From an uncultured Bacteroidales bacterium (lineage in GTDB: Bacteria; Bacteroidota; Bacteroidia; Bacteroidales; Paludibacteraceae): a stretch of 64,000 bases of DNA. Both the position numbers and the translations under genes were made by a program. The stretch's first letter is position 1, and the number at the start of each line of letters is the position of its first letter. Of the stretch, positions 54,640-62,701 are shown in pieces. The notes under the pieces were generated by a model. The model made no database searches. It was not told the DNA's origin and worked only from the letters and a program-made list of their open reading frames with translations. The DNA is taken from assembly GCA_946411385.1 (NCBI GenBank), contig CAMKDV010000003.1:124001-188000 (forward strand), written 5' to 3'.

Positions 54640-55407
54640 TTACACAGCCCACGGTGCTTTTCCGCTTGCCCAGAGTGCTTCCAGTTTTTCCTTCTCACGC
54701 AGCGTATCCATGCACTGCCAGAAGCCTTCGTGCTTATAGCAATCCAGCTCGCCTTTAGCAGCAATAGACTCCAGCGGTTCGCGCTCCAGAATAGTGGTAT
54801 CATCTTTGATGTAATCAAACACTGTCGGTTCAAATACCATGAAACCTCCATTGATCCAACCGGTATCATCTTTACTCTTCTCGCGGAAGGACAATATGCT
54901 ATCTCCATCCAAGTCCATGATTCCAAAGCGTCCTTCCGGCTGCACACCGGTCAAGGTAGCGATATGCCCATGCGCTTTATGAAAAGCTATCAACTTCTTG
55001 ATATCCACATCGCACACGCCATCTCCATAAGTCAAGCAGAATGCCTCATCACCTACGTACTTCTGAATACGCTTCACACGCCCGCCGGTCATGGTGTTCA
55101 GTCCGGTATCAACCACTGTCACTTTCCACGGCTCGGCATGCTGACTATGCACGATGATGTCACGTCCGTTCGTGAAATCAAACGTGATGTCGCTGGTGTG
55201 GATGAAGTAGTTTGCGAACCACTCCTTGATCACATCCTGCTTGTATCCGGCACAGATGATAAACTCATTGATGCCGAACTTACTATACCATTTCATGATA
55301 TGCCACAAAATAGGCATACCACCTATTTCAATCATAGGTTTTGGTCTCAAATGGCTTTCCTCGCTAATACGAGTGCCAAACCCTCCGGCTAAGATTACTA
55401 CTTTCAT
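54640..55407 (-). CDS. rfbF: Glucose-1-phosphate cytidylyltransferase
   Basis: 255 residues. VVILAGGFGTRISEESHLRPKPMIEIGG (3-30) is the nucleotidyltransferase signature, and the TYGDGVCDVDI metal site and WINGGFMVFEP match RfbF. Makes CDP-glucose from CTP and glucose 1-phosphate, the first step for CDP-linked 3,6-dideoxyhexoses. One base separates it from the neuB-like gene. Confidence 0.95.
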   Translation of the reverse strand: MKVVILAGGFGTRISEESHLRPKPMIEIGGMPILWHIMKWYSKFGINEFIICAGYKQDVIKEWFANYFIHTSDITFDFTNGRDIIVHSQHAEPWKVTVVDTGLNTMTGGRVKRIQKYVGDEAFCLTYGDGVCDVDIKKLIAFHKAHGHIATLTGVQPEGRFGIMDLDGDSILSFREKSKDDTGWINGGFMVFEPTVFDYIKDDTTILEREPLESIAAKGELDCYKHEGFWQCMDTLREKEKLEALWASGKAPWAV

Positions 55408-55408
55408 A

Positions 55409-56281
55409 TTACCACTTTATCTGATTTTTCTTCAGTTTGTTACGCTGCACTTGCTCAATGGGAAGCACATCCATACTCTTGTAAGTCAACGCTTTGGCAA
55501 CAGCTCGACAATCGCGTGCAAGTTTGCGGACACCATCTGGCTCCAAGGAGGCTGCATGATCAGTACCTTTCCAAGTCCTATCCAAGGTATAGTGACGTTC
55601 AATCCATTCCGCTCCCAATGCCACCGCTGCAGAATCAACGGCTATACCAAGATGGTGGCCACTAAACCCTATAGCCTTCACTCGATTGGCATATTGTTCA
55701 CGCATACGAGTGAGTTCCAGCAGACAAATATCCTCAAACGGAACGGGATAACCACTGGTACAATTATATAGCACCAAATCCTTGTTCCGTCCTTTAGACT
55801 CAAAGAATGAAACAATTTCCTCTTCCTCTGCCTTTGTGGTCATGCCGAACGACAAATGAATCTCCCCCTCATAGTTAGTGCAGAGCCATCCGAGCATTTC
55901 CATGTTCAAATTGCATGCTGACGGAATCTTGATGAGTTTGGGGTGCAAGGAGACAATCTCCTTGGCGCTGGTCAAGTCCCAAACAGATGTTGAATATTCG
56001 ATGCCAAATTCCTTGCACCAAGCCTGTAATTGACGATGCTGCTCAAGATTGAACTCAAGGAATTCACGATGCTCGCCATACGTCGCTCCATACGAATTCT
56101 CAGGATGCGGATGGGGTGCATTGTATTCTTCAGGCGTCAGCAACTCGCGATTACAACGCTTCTGAAACTTCACTACGTCTGCCTTGCAGTACAACGCAGC
56201 TGTCTGAATCATCTCTCTGGCAATAGTCATATCGCCCTTGTGATTACAACCTATCTCTGCTATTATTTTCGGTGTTTGCAT
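55409..56281 (-). CDS. neuB: Nonulosonate synthase (NeuB family) without SAF domain
   Basis: 290 residues. The TIM-barrel opens KIIAEIGCNHKGD (5-17) and has KFQKR, IKIPSAC, GFSGHHLG and ERHYTLDRTWKGTDHAASLEPDG, all conserved in NeuB. Normal synthases are about 345 residues and end in a SAF (antifreeze-like) domain of ~60 residues; this one ends just after the barrel, with NKLKKNQIKW. It condenses PEP with a hexose or N-acyl-hexosamine (phosphate). No epimerase (NeuC) or Pse/Leg genes are near, which favours mannose 6-phosphate and Kdn. Missing SAF may alter subunit swapping. Confidence 0.85.
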   Translation of the reverse strand: MQTPKIIAEIGCNHKGDMTIAREMIQTAALYCKADVVKFQKRCNRELLTPEEYNAPHPHPENSYGATYGEHREFLEFNLEQHRQLQAWCKEFGIEYSTSVWDLTSAKEIVSLHPKLIKIPSACNLNMEMLGWLCTNYEGEIHLSFGMTTKAEEEEIVSFFESKGRNKDLVLYNCTSGYPVPFEDICLLELTRMREQYANRVKAIGFSGHHLGIAVDSAAVALGAEWIERHYTLDRTWKGTDHAASLEPDGVRKLARDCRAVAKALTYKSMDVLPIEQVQRNKLKKNQIKW

Positions 56282-56315
56282 TTTTTTAAATTTAACTTAA
56301 TAATTCTTCTTTTTT

Positions 56316-57767
56316 TTATGGAATATATTTATGATATATTTGTAAAAATATAGATTTTAGCTCTACATATTCGTAAGGCTTGAATATTTCACATATTGCA
56401 AAAAACACGACTGTCCCGGTAATCAATTGAACAGGAAGAATAACAAATGGTGATAGAGGCAGAAATTTAAAGAAATACACACTTATTGCCACACACATTG
56501 CTACCATATACGATGGCGTTACGTCTCGCATCTGCATTCTGGTTGAGTAATCAACTTCTCGACCGACATAATATGTATATATAAAAAACGCAGCTATTCG
56601 GGCAAATATCATGCCGACAAGCATTGGTATGATACCATAAAAGATACCCAGCAATACCGGACCGATATCCAAACTCTTGGATACTATAAATACGCGCATA
56701 TACAAATCGGGCCTTCCTATTATTTTGAGCATTGACTTGTTAACTGACCACAAAGGGAAAAGCGAAACAGCGACACAAATATATGGAAGATAGCGAGCCG
56801 CATCCAACCACTTTTCGCCAATAAGACAGACTATAAAAGGCTTGGCTATTGCAGCAAGGAAAAACAGCGATATTGTAGTAACAAACATGGTAACCTTAAT
56901 CATACGCCTATATACCGCAATCATGCGCGCCGGATCTTCCTGGATGCTGGATAATGTAGGGTAAGACACGCGCTCTACGACATTCGTGAGGTTGACGGAT
57001 AACAACTCTGCATAACCTCTCGCCCTAGTATACTGCCCAAGTGCCTCCATAGCATAGAATTTTCCGACTACCAAAACATATATTCTAGTCCAAATCGCCC
57101 CGATAAGATTAGTGAGAGTCAGACGCCAGCCGAATACCCACATATATTTTGCACTTTCGGTAGAAAAAGATAGACGTGGTTTCCACGGACATACAATGAA
57201 CAGATACGAAACACTGAGAATGGAGGTTAGCATATTTTGAGCCACCAAGGACCATACTCCTAATCCGCAAAAAGCACAAATAATCCCCACAACTCCTCCC
57301 AATATACTGGATATTACTTGGGAATATGTGAAAGGCTTGAAATTTATCTCTTTTGTCATTTTTGCACCTTGGGCTGCTGATAGAGAGCCTATCACCATCG
57401 TCAATCCTAATACTCGGGCTAATGAAGTTAACTCTGCATTGAAGAATCGAGACAAGTATGGAGCGAACACAAAAAGAAGAGTATAGGCTCCTACACTCAT
57501 GCCCATAGTCATCCAAAACATCGTATTATAATCATCTTCCGTAATATTAGGCTTACGTATTAGAGATGCCCCGAAATTTCCATCTACAAAAATACCTAGA
57601 ATCGCCTGTACCACCATTACCATTCCCACCATTCCGTATGCCTCCGGCGAAAGCAAACGAGCCAGCACAATGCCGATAACAAATCTGACACCATTACTCA
57701 CCAAGGACTGCGCTGCGGTCCATCCAACACCTTTCAATGTCTTATTTCGCAAGTTATCAGATGCCAT
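56316..57767 (-). CDS. wzx: Wzx-type polysaccharide flippase
   Basis: 483 residues from the ATG at 57767, which has an AGGAGG 7 nt upstream; an earlier ATG at 57806 would add 13 residues and put that site inside the gene. About 12-14 hydrophobic helices, with the ASDNLRNKTLKGVGWTAAQSLVSNG opening and VLARLLSPEAYGMVGM typical of WzxC-like MOP flippases. Moves the undecaprenyl-linked repeat unit across the inner membrane. Works with the Wzy candidate at 36.9 kb. Confidence 0.9.
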   Translation of the reverse strand: MASDNLRNKTLKGVGWTAAQSLVSNGVRFVIGIVLARLLSPEAYGMVGMVMVVQAILGIFVDGNFGASLIRKPNITEDDYNTMFWMTMGMSVGAYTLLFVFAPYLSRFFNAELTSLARVLGLTMVIGSLSAAQGAKMTKEINFKPFTYSQVISSILGGVVGIICAFCGLGVWSLVAQNMLTSILSVSYLFIVCPWKPRLSFSTESAKYMWVFGWRLTLTNLIGAIWTRIYVLVVGKFYAMEALGQYTRARGYAELLSVNLTNVVERVSYPTLSSIQEDPARMIAVYRRMIKVTMFVTTISLFFLAAIAKPFIVCLIGEKWLDAARYLPYICVAVSLFPLWSVNKSMLKIIGRPDLYMRVFIVSKSLDIGPVLLGIFYGIIPMLVGMIFARIAAFFIYTYYVGREVDYSTRMQMRDVTPSYMVAMCVAISVYFFKFLPLSPFVILPVQLITGTVVFFAICEIFKPYEYVELKSIFLQIYHKYIP

Positions 57768-57774
57768 AAATACG

Positions 57775-57780
57775 CCTCCT
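57775..57780 (-). promoter_or_regulatory. Shine-Dalgarno sequence before wzx
   Basis: Minus-strand AGGAGG with a 7-nt spacer to the ATG at 57767. Perfect sites of this kind are rare in Bacteroidetes, whose genes mostly lack them, so it supports the chosen start and hints at a foreign origin for this gene. Confidence 0.65.
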
Positions 57781-57846
57781 GTGTAATAATATGGAACCTT
57801 TTTCAATCAACTCTGATTGGGAAACATGGGTAAGTAAACTGTAAAT

Positions 57847-58740
57847 TTACAAATTAAAATCTTTCCTGACTCTTCTGGCAAACAATGTCGCTCCAATAGA
57901 ATTCAGATGATTGGCATTATAATAAATGGAATCTGCACGGAATTCGTCATCATACAGATAATTGTGGTATTCTATTGGATAATGTGATTGCACACTATCG
58001 ATTAAGGCATACAAATCTTGTACACCTTCCGGTTGAATGTTTTCAAGATAGTAATCCGCACAAGGGAACGTAATTGCAATCAAACGGATACCATTCTGAT
58101 GGCAGATTTGTGCAAAATCCGTAAGATAGTTCAAATATTCGCGATAGCATTCTTGTGCCGGCCAACTACGATGAATATTCCTTTTTACAGACATCTCCCA
58201 CTTTGGGCTCTTTCCTACTATCGGGTAATAGCCCAGCGAATCATATGTAATATCTTTCCATTTCTTATGTCTCAACTGATTCATATATAAAGCTGAACGG
58301 CATGTAAATCTTTGAGGTAGTCGGTCATAATAAATATTCATGTATTTCGAGTATTTATACATGTACAACTCATTTTCGGGATTGCACGGCTGGTAGTGAT
58401 AAGAAGAATATACTGCCTCATATCCGATTGGAAAAATTACTGTTTTGAGATTTGACATAGTAGGAAATATTCGCTCTGCCAACTGGACATCCCAATATAT
58501 CCAACGACCGGATATTGCGAAATCATAGATACTATCGTTATCTTGCAGCAAGTGGGGATTCATACAATTCTCAAGATAGGACGATCCCATAAATAATGTC
58601 GTGATTGCAGGATTACCATAGACTTGAGAATATTTATGAGTGTAATACGAATCTCGATGTCCTTCAAACCATTCGGCGAACATCCATAGTGACAAAAAGA
58701 GAACACAAGTCCAAAGTATTAAGCGGAAAGATTTATTCAT
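57847..58740 (-). CDS. SGNH-like, AlgJ/DltD-type membrane-anchored protein
   Basis: 297 residues with an N-terminal membrane helix (about 5-24). TTLFMGSSYLENCMNP (47-62) offers the SGNH nucleophile region (GSS, 52-54), and DSIYYNANHLNSIGA (270-284) gives the D..H pair near the C terminus. This is the layout of AlgJ/AlgX and DltD, partners of MBOAT acyltransferases. The MBOAT gene lies 21 bp upstream, so both probably act on the periplasmic side in acyl transfer to the glycan. Confidence 0.65.
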   Translation of the reverse strand: MNKSFRLILWTCVLFLSLWMFAEWFEGHRDSYYTHKYSQVYGNPAITTLFMGSSYLENCMNPHLLQDNDSIYDFAISGRWIYWDVQLAERIFPTMSNLKTVIFPIGYEAVYSSYHYQPCNPENELYMYKYSKYMNIYYDRLPQRFTCRSALYMNQLRHKKWKDITYDSLGYYPIVGKSPKWEMSVKRNIHRSWPAQECYREYLNYLTDFAQICHQNGIRLIAITFPCADYYLENIQPEGVQDLYALIDSVQSHYPIEYHNYLYDDEFRADSIYYNANHLNSIGATLFARRVRKDFNL

Positions 58741-58761
58741 TTTGGGGACAATGACAAATAA

Positions 58762-60213
58762 CTAGAATTGGAAGTAAACAAAATCAGCACTTCCTCCTCG
58801 CAATAATAAAATAATGAATAGAGTAAATGAATACAACAAAGCTAGCACTATTGGTCGTTGAATATTTTTGATATATGATAGCAGTAGGGATTTATCTCTA
58901 TTGAACCATTCTATAATGAGCATTAATATAATACTGACAAAAGCAGTGTATAGTTCAACTTTCCCATCCAAATCAGGTATGGAAAATAATGTCCTGTCGC
59001 TCATGCCGCAAAAGTATGACCACGCTTGAGAAATGTTACCTGCCCGGAAGATTGTTAGACCTATGGTAACAAGCATGAATGTCAATACCATTCGGCCAAA
59101 GTCCGCTATAACAGGAAGTCCCAAGCGATTAGTATGAATCTTGCTTTTCTTAAAGAACGCTCCTGATAAGATGAGAGGCACGAAGAGTAATCCATGATAC
59201 AACCCGAACACTGCAAAGGTCCAATTTGCTCCATGCCACATACCTACAACTATCATGTTAATAATGATTGCCAATATCATGCCGAATTTTCCCCAATCTC
59301 GGAAACGAATGTTAAGCGGCATAAAAACATAATCCGTCAACCATGAAGTTAGTGACATATGCCATCTACGCCAATAGTCTGCCATGTTTAATGCAAAGAA
59401 TGGGTGATTGAAATTCTTTGCAATAGTGAATCCCAATAGTCTGCTGACTCCAATAGCCATATCACTATATCCTGAAAAATCGGTGTACATCTGAAAACTG
59501 TACAAGATTGCGGCTATAGCCAATGTACTGCCTGTCGCGCCATCTATGTTATTCCATACTTGGTCTATGCTTGTTGCCAGATTATCTGCGATGACTACTT
59601 TTTTGAACAATCCCCATAGAAATTGACCACAACCTTCGATGGTGTTGTTGTATTCAATTGTTCTTACGGTTTTCAATTGGTTGATAAACGTTGGCCGGTC
59701 AATCGGTCCTGATAGCAGACAAGGGAAAAAGGCCACATACGTTCCAAATGCCACGATATCATTGATTGGTTCAACTTTACCGCGATAAATGTCTATTACA
59801 TAACTCAACAACCGAAATGTAAAGAACGAGATACCCAACGGCATGATGATATTGAAAGTATGCAAGTTAGTATGCTGCCCGCATGTCTCGAGCAAAGCGC
59901 CAAACGACTCAATGAAGAAATTAAAATACTTGAAATACAGCAGCGTACTGACGCCGAGCACCACGCCTAATGCAGTCAGCCAATAACTTTGCTTCTCTGA
60001 CTTTGCCGTAGCAATACCTTTGCCTAAGAAATAAAAAATCAGCGTCGCCACAATCAGTAGGGGCAACATCCGCCAATCAGCATAGCCATAAAAGAAATAG
60101 CTTGCCAATAGCAAAAAAATATTCTGTCCTTTGGTCGTGTTCTTCAGCGGTACCCAACAAATCAGATACACTACCGAAAAGAATACCAAAAATATAAGTG
60201 AATTAAATACCAT
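58762..60213 (-). CDS. MBOAT-family O-acyltransferase (AlgI/DltB-like)
   Basis: 483-residue multi-pass protein. MADYWRRWHMSLTSW (277-291) and VVGMWHGANW (322-331, catalytic His327) are the AlgI/DltB motifs. Such enzymes pass an acyl group across the inner membrane to an extracellular acceptor. Its ATG shares one base with the stop of the acyl carrier protein gene (TAATG), and the donor is therefore probably the carrier-bound acyl group, as in DltB-DltC. Confidence 0.9.
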   Translation of the reverse strand: MVFNSLIFLVFFSVVYLICWVPLKNTTKGQNIFLLLASYFFYGYADWRMLPLLIVATLIFYFLGKGIATAKSEKQSYWLTALGVVLGVSTLLYFKYFNFFIESFGALLETCGQHTNLHTFNIIMPLGISFFTFRLLSYVIDIYRGKVEPINDIVAFGTYVAFFPCLLSGPIDRPTFINQLKTVRTIEYNNTIEGCGQFLWGLFKKVVIADNLATSIDQVWNNIDGATGSTLAIAAILYSFQMYTDFSGYSDMAIGVSRLLGFTIAKNFNHPFFALNMADYWRRWHMSLTSWLTDYVFMPLNIRFRDWGKFGMILAIIINMIVVGMWHGANWTFAVFGLYHGLLFVPLILSGAFFKKSKIHTNRLGLPVIADFGRMVLTFMLVTIGLTIFRAGNISQAWSYFCGMSDRTLFSIPDLDGKVELYTAFVSIILMLIIEWFNRDKSLLLSYIKNIQRPIVLALLYSFTLFIILLLRGGSADFVYFQF

Positions 60214-60449
60214 TACTTAGACGCTATGCAATCAATCATCTGCCCGATATTCTGCCAAGAGAGAATCTCTTTGCTCGTGAACTTTATCTTGAAATGTTTC
60301 TCTATAGCCACAATCAACTGAATATGTGTCAGACTATCCCACTCCTCAATATCATCTGCAGTAGTCGCATCCAGCAACTCAATCTCTTCATTGTCCAATA
60401 CATCGCGGAAAATCTCTTGCACTTCCGCCAAAATCTGATTTCTTTCCAT
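60213..60449 (-). CDS. Acyl carrier protein
   Basis: 78 residues from the ATG at 60449. The longer start at 60479 would overlap fkbH by 22 bp and add ten residues outside the family. DIEEWDSLTHIQLI has the phosphopantetheine Ser39 in DSL. Length and acidic helices are like DltC and other stand-alone carriers. Placed between the FkbH-like loader and the MBOAT, it should carry the acyl group between them. Confidence 0.88.
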   Translation of the reverse strand: MERNQILAEVQEIFRDVLDNEEIELLDATTADDIEEWDSLTHIQLIVAIEKHFKIKFTSKEILSWQNIGQMIDCIASK

Positions 60450-60457
60450 ATCTTCAA

Positions 60458-62179
60458 TTATTTCTTTACTATATAACATTCACGTGGTTTGTATGTTTCC
60501 ACGTTTAATTCATAGGTGTTTTCAGCAATCGGCACAAATCCCAAATTCGGATAATGCTCCCTCACCATGCCGTTCTTCAGCGTCGGGATATACTCTCCGA
60601 TGATGCGTTTGAAACCATGCTCTCGCGCATAATCGGCAATCGTATTCAGCGTGAAGTTCTCCATGCCGCGTTTGAGCACCCGGCAACTCATAAACCATGT
60701 ATCCACAAACAATGTCTCGGCATCTTTCTTCTTCAGAATCACCACACATATCAAGCCGTTATCGCCGAATTTATCCTCCAGCGTGAATGAGAAACAAGCA
60801 TGCTTGTCACTCTCGCCCAATGCCGCAATTTCTCCGTCCGTATAACGTACCGTGCGCAAGTTGAACTGGTTGCTGCGCTGACTCAACTGCGCCACACGTG
60901 GTGTGTTGAAAGCCGTGAATCCTTCCACTACAGACACCATCTCCAGTGACTTCATGAAGTCCGCTTCGTTCGTGAACTTCTGTGCAGATTGCACACGCTT
61001 TGCCTCCGTCTGATATTGTTTCGTCCGGTCTTTATCGCCACTACTATACGATGCCGTTTCAAACAAGTTCAGCGAGTACAGATATTCGAGATAATCCCCC
61101 GGATCTTCAGGCAGTTCCGGCACACAGATTGCTGGTATATTCTCTCGCACAATAGCGCGTTCCACAGGGTTGTCATCAAGGAACACCATGCTATCAAAAC
61201 CGATGTTCAGTATCTGCTGAACAGTGCGGATATTGTCGGCTTTGTTCTCCCAGTTCGCCACAAACACCGCAATGTCATCCATCCGCAATACCATCTCCGG
61301 ATTCTTTTCGAACGGCTCCTTCGCCTTGTCCTCATCGTTCTTACTGCACACTGCAATGATGATACCACGGTTCTTGAGTTTCTTTACCCACTCTTGGAAC
61401 TCCGTGAATGCCTTGCCGATACCCAGTCCGTGCCCCACTTGGATGTTCTCCCATCCGTCATCACCGACTACTCCACCCCAAACGGTGTTGTCCAAATCCA
61501 GTATCAGGCACTTGTGGAACTTCCCTTCAATCGCGCAAATGATGTCCATCACACGGCTTGCCACATACGGCAGTGCGTCCAGCGACAGAATCATCTCCGT
61601 GCTGACATACACCGAACTATCGAACATCCAATCGCGACCGAACTTGTTTTGCAGTGCCGCAATATCGCAGATGAACAGGTTCGGATATTCTTGCGTCAAC
61701 TGCATCAGTTCGTAGTTCAGTTTCCGCGCTTGCCATGTGAACGACAACTCCGTCCGGTTCGCGTACTGTCCAAACACGGTATCGTCTATCTCCGGATAAT
61801 TGAAGTATATCACCTTTCCTTCCGTCGTCTCACAAAGGGTACGCACAAATTGGAGCCTTTCACGCATTAAGTCATTCACTCCTTCATTCGTTAATTCGTT
61901 CAACGAATACTGTTCAAGTAGCTTATGCGTCGATTGGAACACTACCGTGTACTTTGCTCCGAACTGATGATAATCGGAAGTCGGATCTAATACTTGCCGT
62001 TCCACTTGGTTGTACTCTGCTTCGAAGAGGTTCACGTTGTAACCTCTCTCCACGCCTATCCCTTTGATGGCCGTAGCCAGGAACTGCGTCGCCGTATCAC
62101 CTAATAAAGCCATTGAAACAGATGGCATCGCATCTGTAACTAGATTTATTTTTTTCTTGAGTTTATTAAAAGATGTCAT
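60458..62179 (-). CDS. FkbH-like HAD protein (acyl-ACP loader)
   Basis: 573 residues: an N-terminal SGNH-like domain (about 20-215, ALLGDTATQFL), a HAD domain with DLDNTVWGG (228-236), and a GNAT-like C-terminal domain (about 430-573). FkbH proteins take D-1,3-bisphosphoglycerate, remove phosphate and load glyceryl onto a carrier protein Ser; related members make other C3 units. The carrier gene follows 8 bp downstream. It is separated from the upstream gene by a 149-bp gap with 11-bp tandem repeats. A glyceryl or related substituent on the glycan is inferred. Confidence 0.85.
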   Translation of the reverse strand: MTSFNKLKKKINLVTDAMPSVSMALLGDTATQFLATAIKGIGVERGYNVNLFEAEYNQVERQVLDPTSDYHQFGAKYTVVFQSTHKLLEQYSLNELTNEGVNDLMRERLQFVRTLCETTEGKVIYFNYPEIDDTVFGQYANRTELSFTWQARKLNYELMQLTQEYPNLFICDIAALQNKFGRDWMFDSSVYVSTEMILSLDALPYVASRVMDIICAIEGKFHKCLILDLDNTVWGGVVGDDGWENIQVGHGLGIGKAFTEFQEWVKKLKNRGIIIAVCSKNDEDKAKEPFEKNPEMVLRMDDIAVFVANWENKADNIRTVQQILNIGFDSMVFLDDNPVERAIVRENIPAICVPELPEDPGDYLEYLYSLNLFETASYSSGDKDRTKQYQTEAKRVQSAQKFTNEADFMKSLEMVSVVEGFTAFNTPRVAQLSQRSNQFNLRTVRYTDGEIAALGESDKHACFSFTLEDKFGDNGLICVVILKKKDAETLFVDTWFMSCRVLKRGMENFTLNTIADYAREHGFKRIIGEYIPTLKNGMVREHYPNLGFVPIAENTYELNVETYKPRECYIVKK

Positions 62180-62260
62180 AATGAGGACTCTTAGAGGATC
62201 TCACCAATTGTCAAAAACAACGTAAGCCCATTATCACAAACGGAAAAGGAATGGTTCAAC

Positions 62261-62295
62261 AGCATAACATAAGCATAAGATAAGCATAACATAAG
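62261..62295. repeat. 11-bp tandem repeat upstream of fkbH
   Basis: AGCATAACATA, AGCATAAGATA, AGCATAACATA in a row, then AG. Three units in the 149-bp gap upstream of fkbH. Function unknown; slippage could alter the spacing. Confidence 0.75.
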
Positions 62296-62328
62296 AACAT
62301 CGTCACTATATTATCGTTACCTTCTCAT

Positions 62329-62691
62329 TCATTTACACAATGCCATCAGTTCCGCAACTTTTCCTTCCCTGTCCGATTTTGCTTCTCTCAAAAAACGTGT
62401 CAGCAGATATTGATACAGGCTCTGTTGCCCTCCCTGTTTGGCTTTCTGCTGCTCAAAATCGGCCATATACGGCGCAGCCAACCGGTTGTCCTTGCTTATC
62501 CGTGATGCCAACTTCGACAATTGACCAAAGCCCAAATGCAATCCCTTTTCTTTCTCACTGAACTTCTCACGAGGATTCACCAGTTGCACAGCAAACTGTT
62601 TTCCGTTACGCTTACGAAAGTAAATATCGTCTCGTCCGGCCAGCTTTCCTCTGATTCCGTCTATTCCGTTACTCAACTCAATATCTGCCAT
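62329..62691 (-). CDS. Conserved-type hypothetical protein
   Basis: 120 residues, no signal peptide or transmembrane helix. It begins MADIELSNGIDGIRGKLAG and continues with DDIYFRKRNGKQ and a basic, helix-rich C-terminal half. The GxRGKL...FRKRNGKQ pattern recalls small Bacteroidetes proteins of the DUF6266 type, but the match is weak. It lies 10 bp after glf on the same strand, so it shares its transcript; no function can be given. Confidence 0.5.
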   Translation of the reverse strand: MADIELSNGIDGIRGKLAGRDDIYFRKRNGKQFAVQLVNPREKFSEKEKGLHLGFGQLSKLASRISKDNRLAAPYMADFEQQKAKQGGQQSLYQYLLTRFLREAKSDREGKVAELMALCK

Positions 62692-62701
62692 CTACTTTTC
62701 C

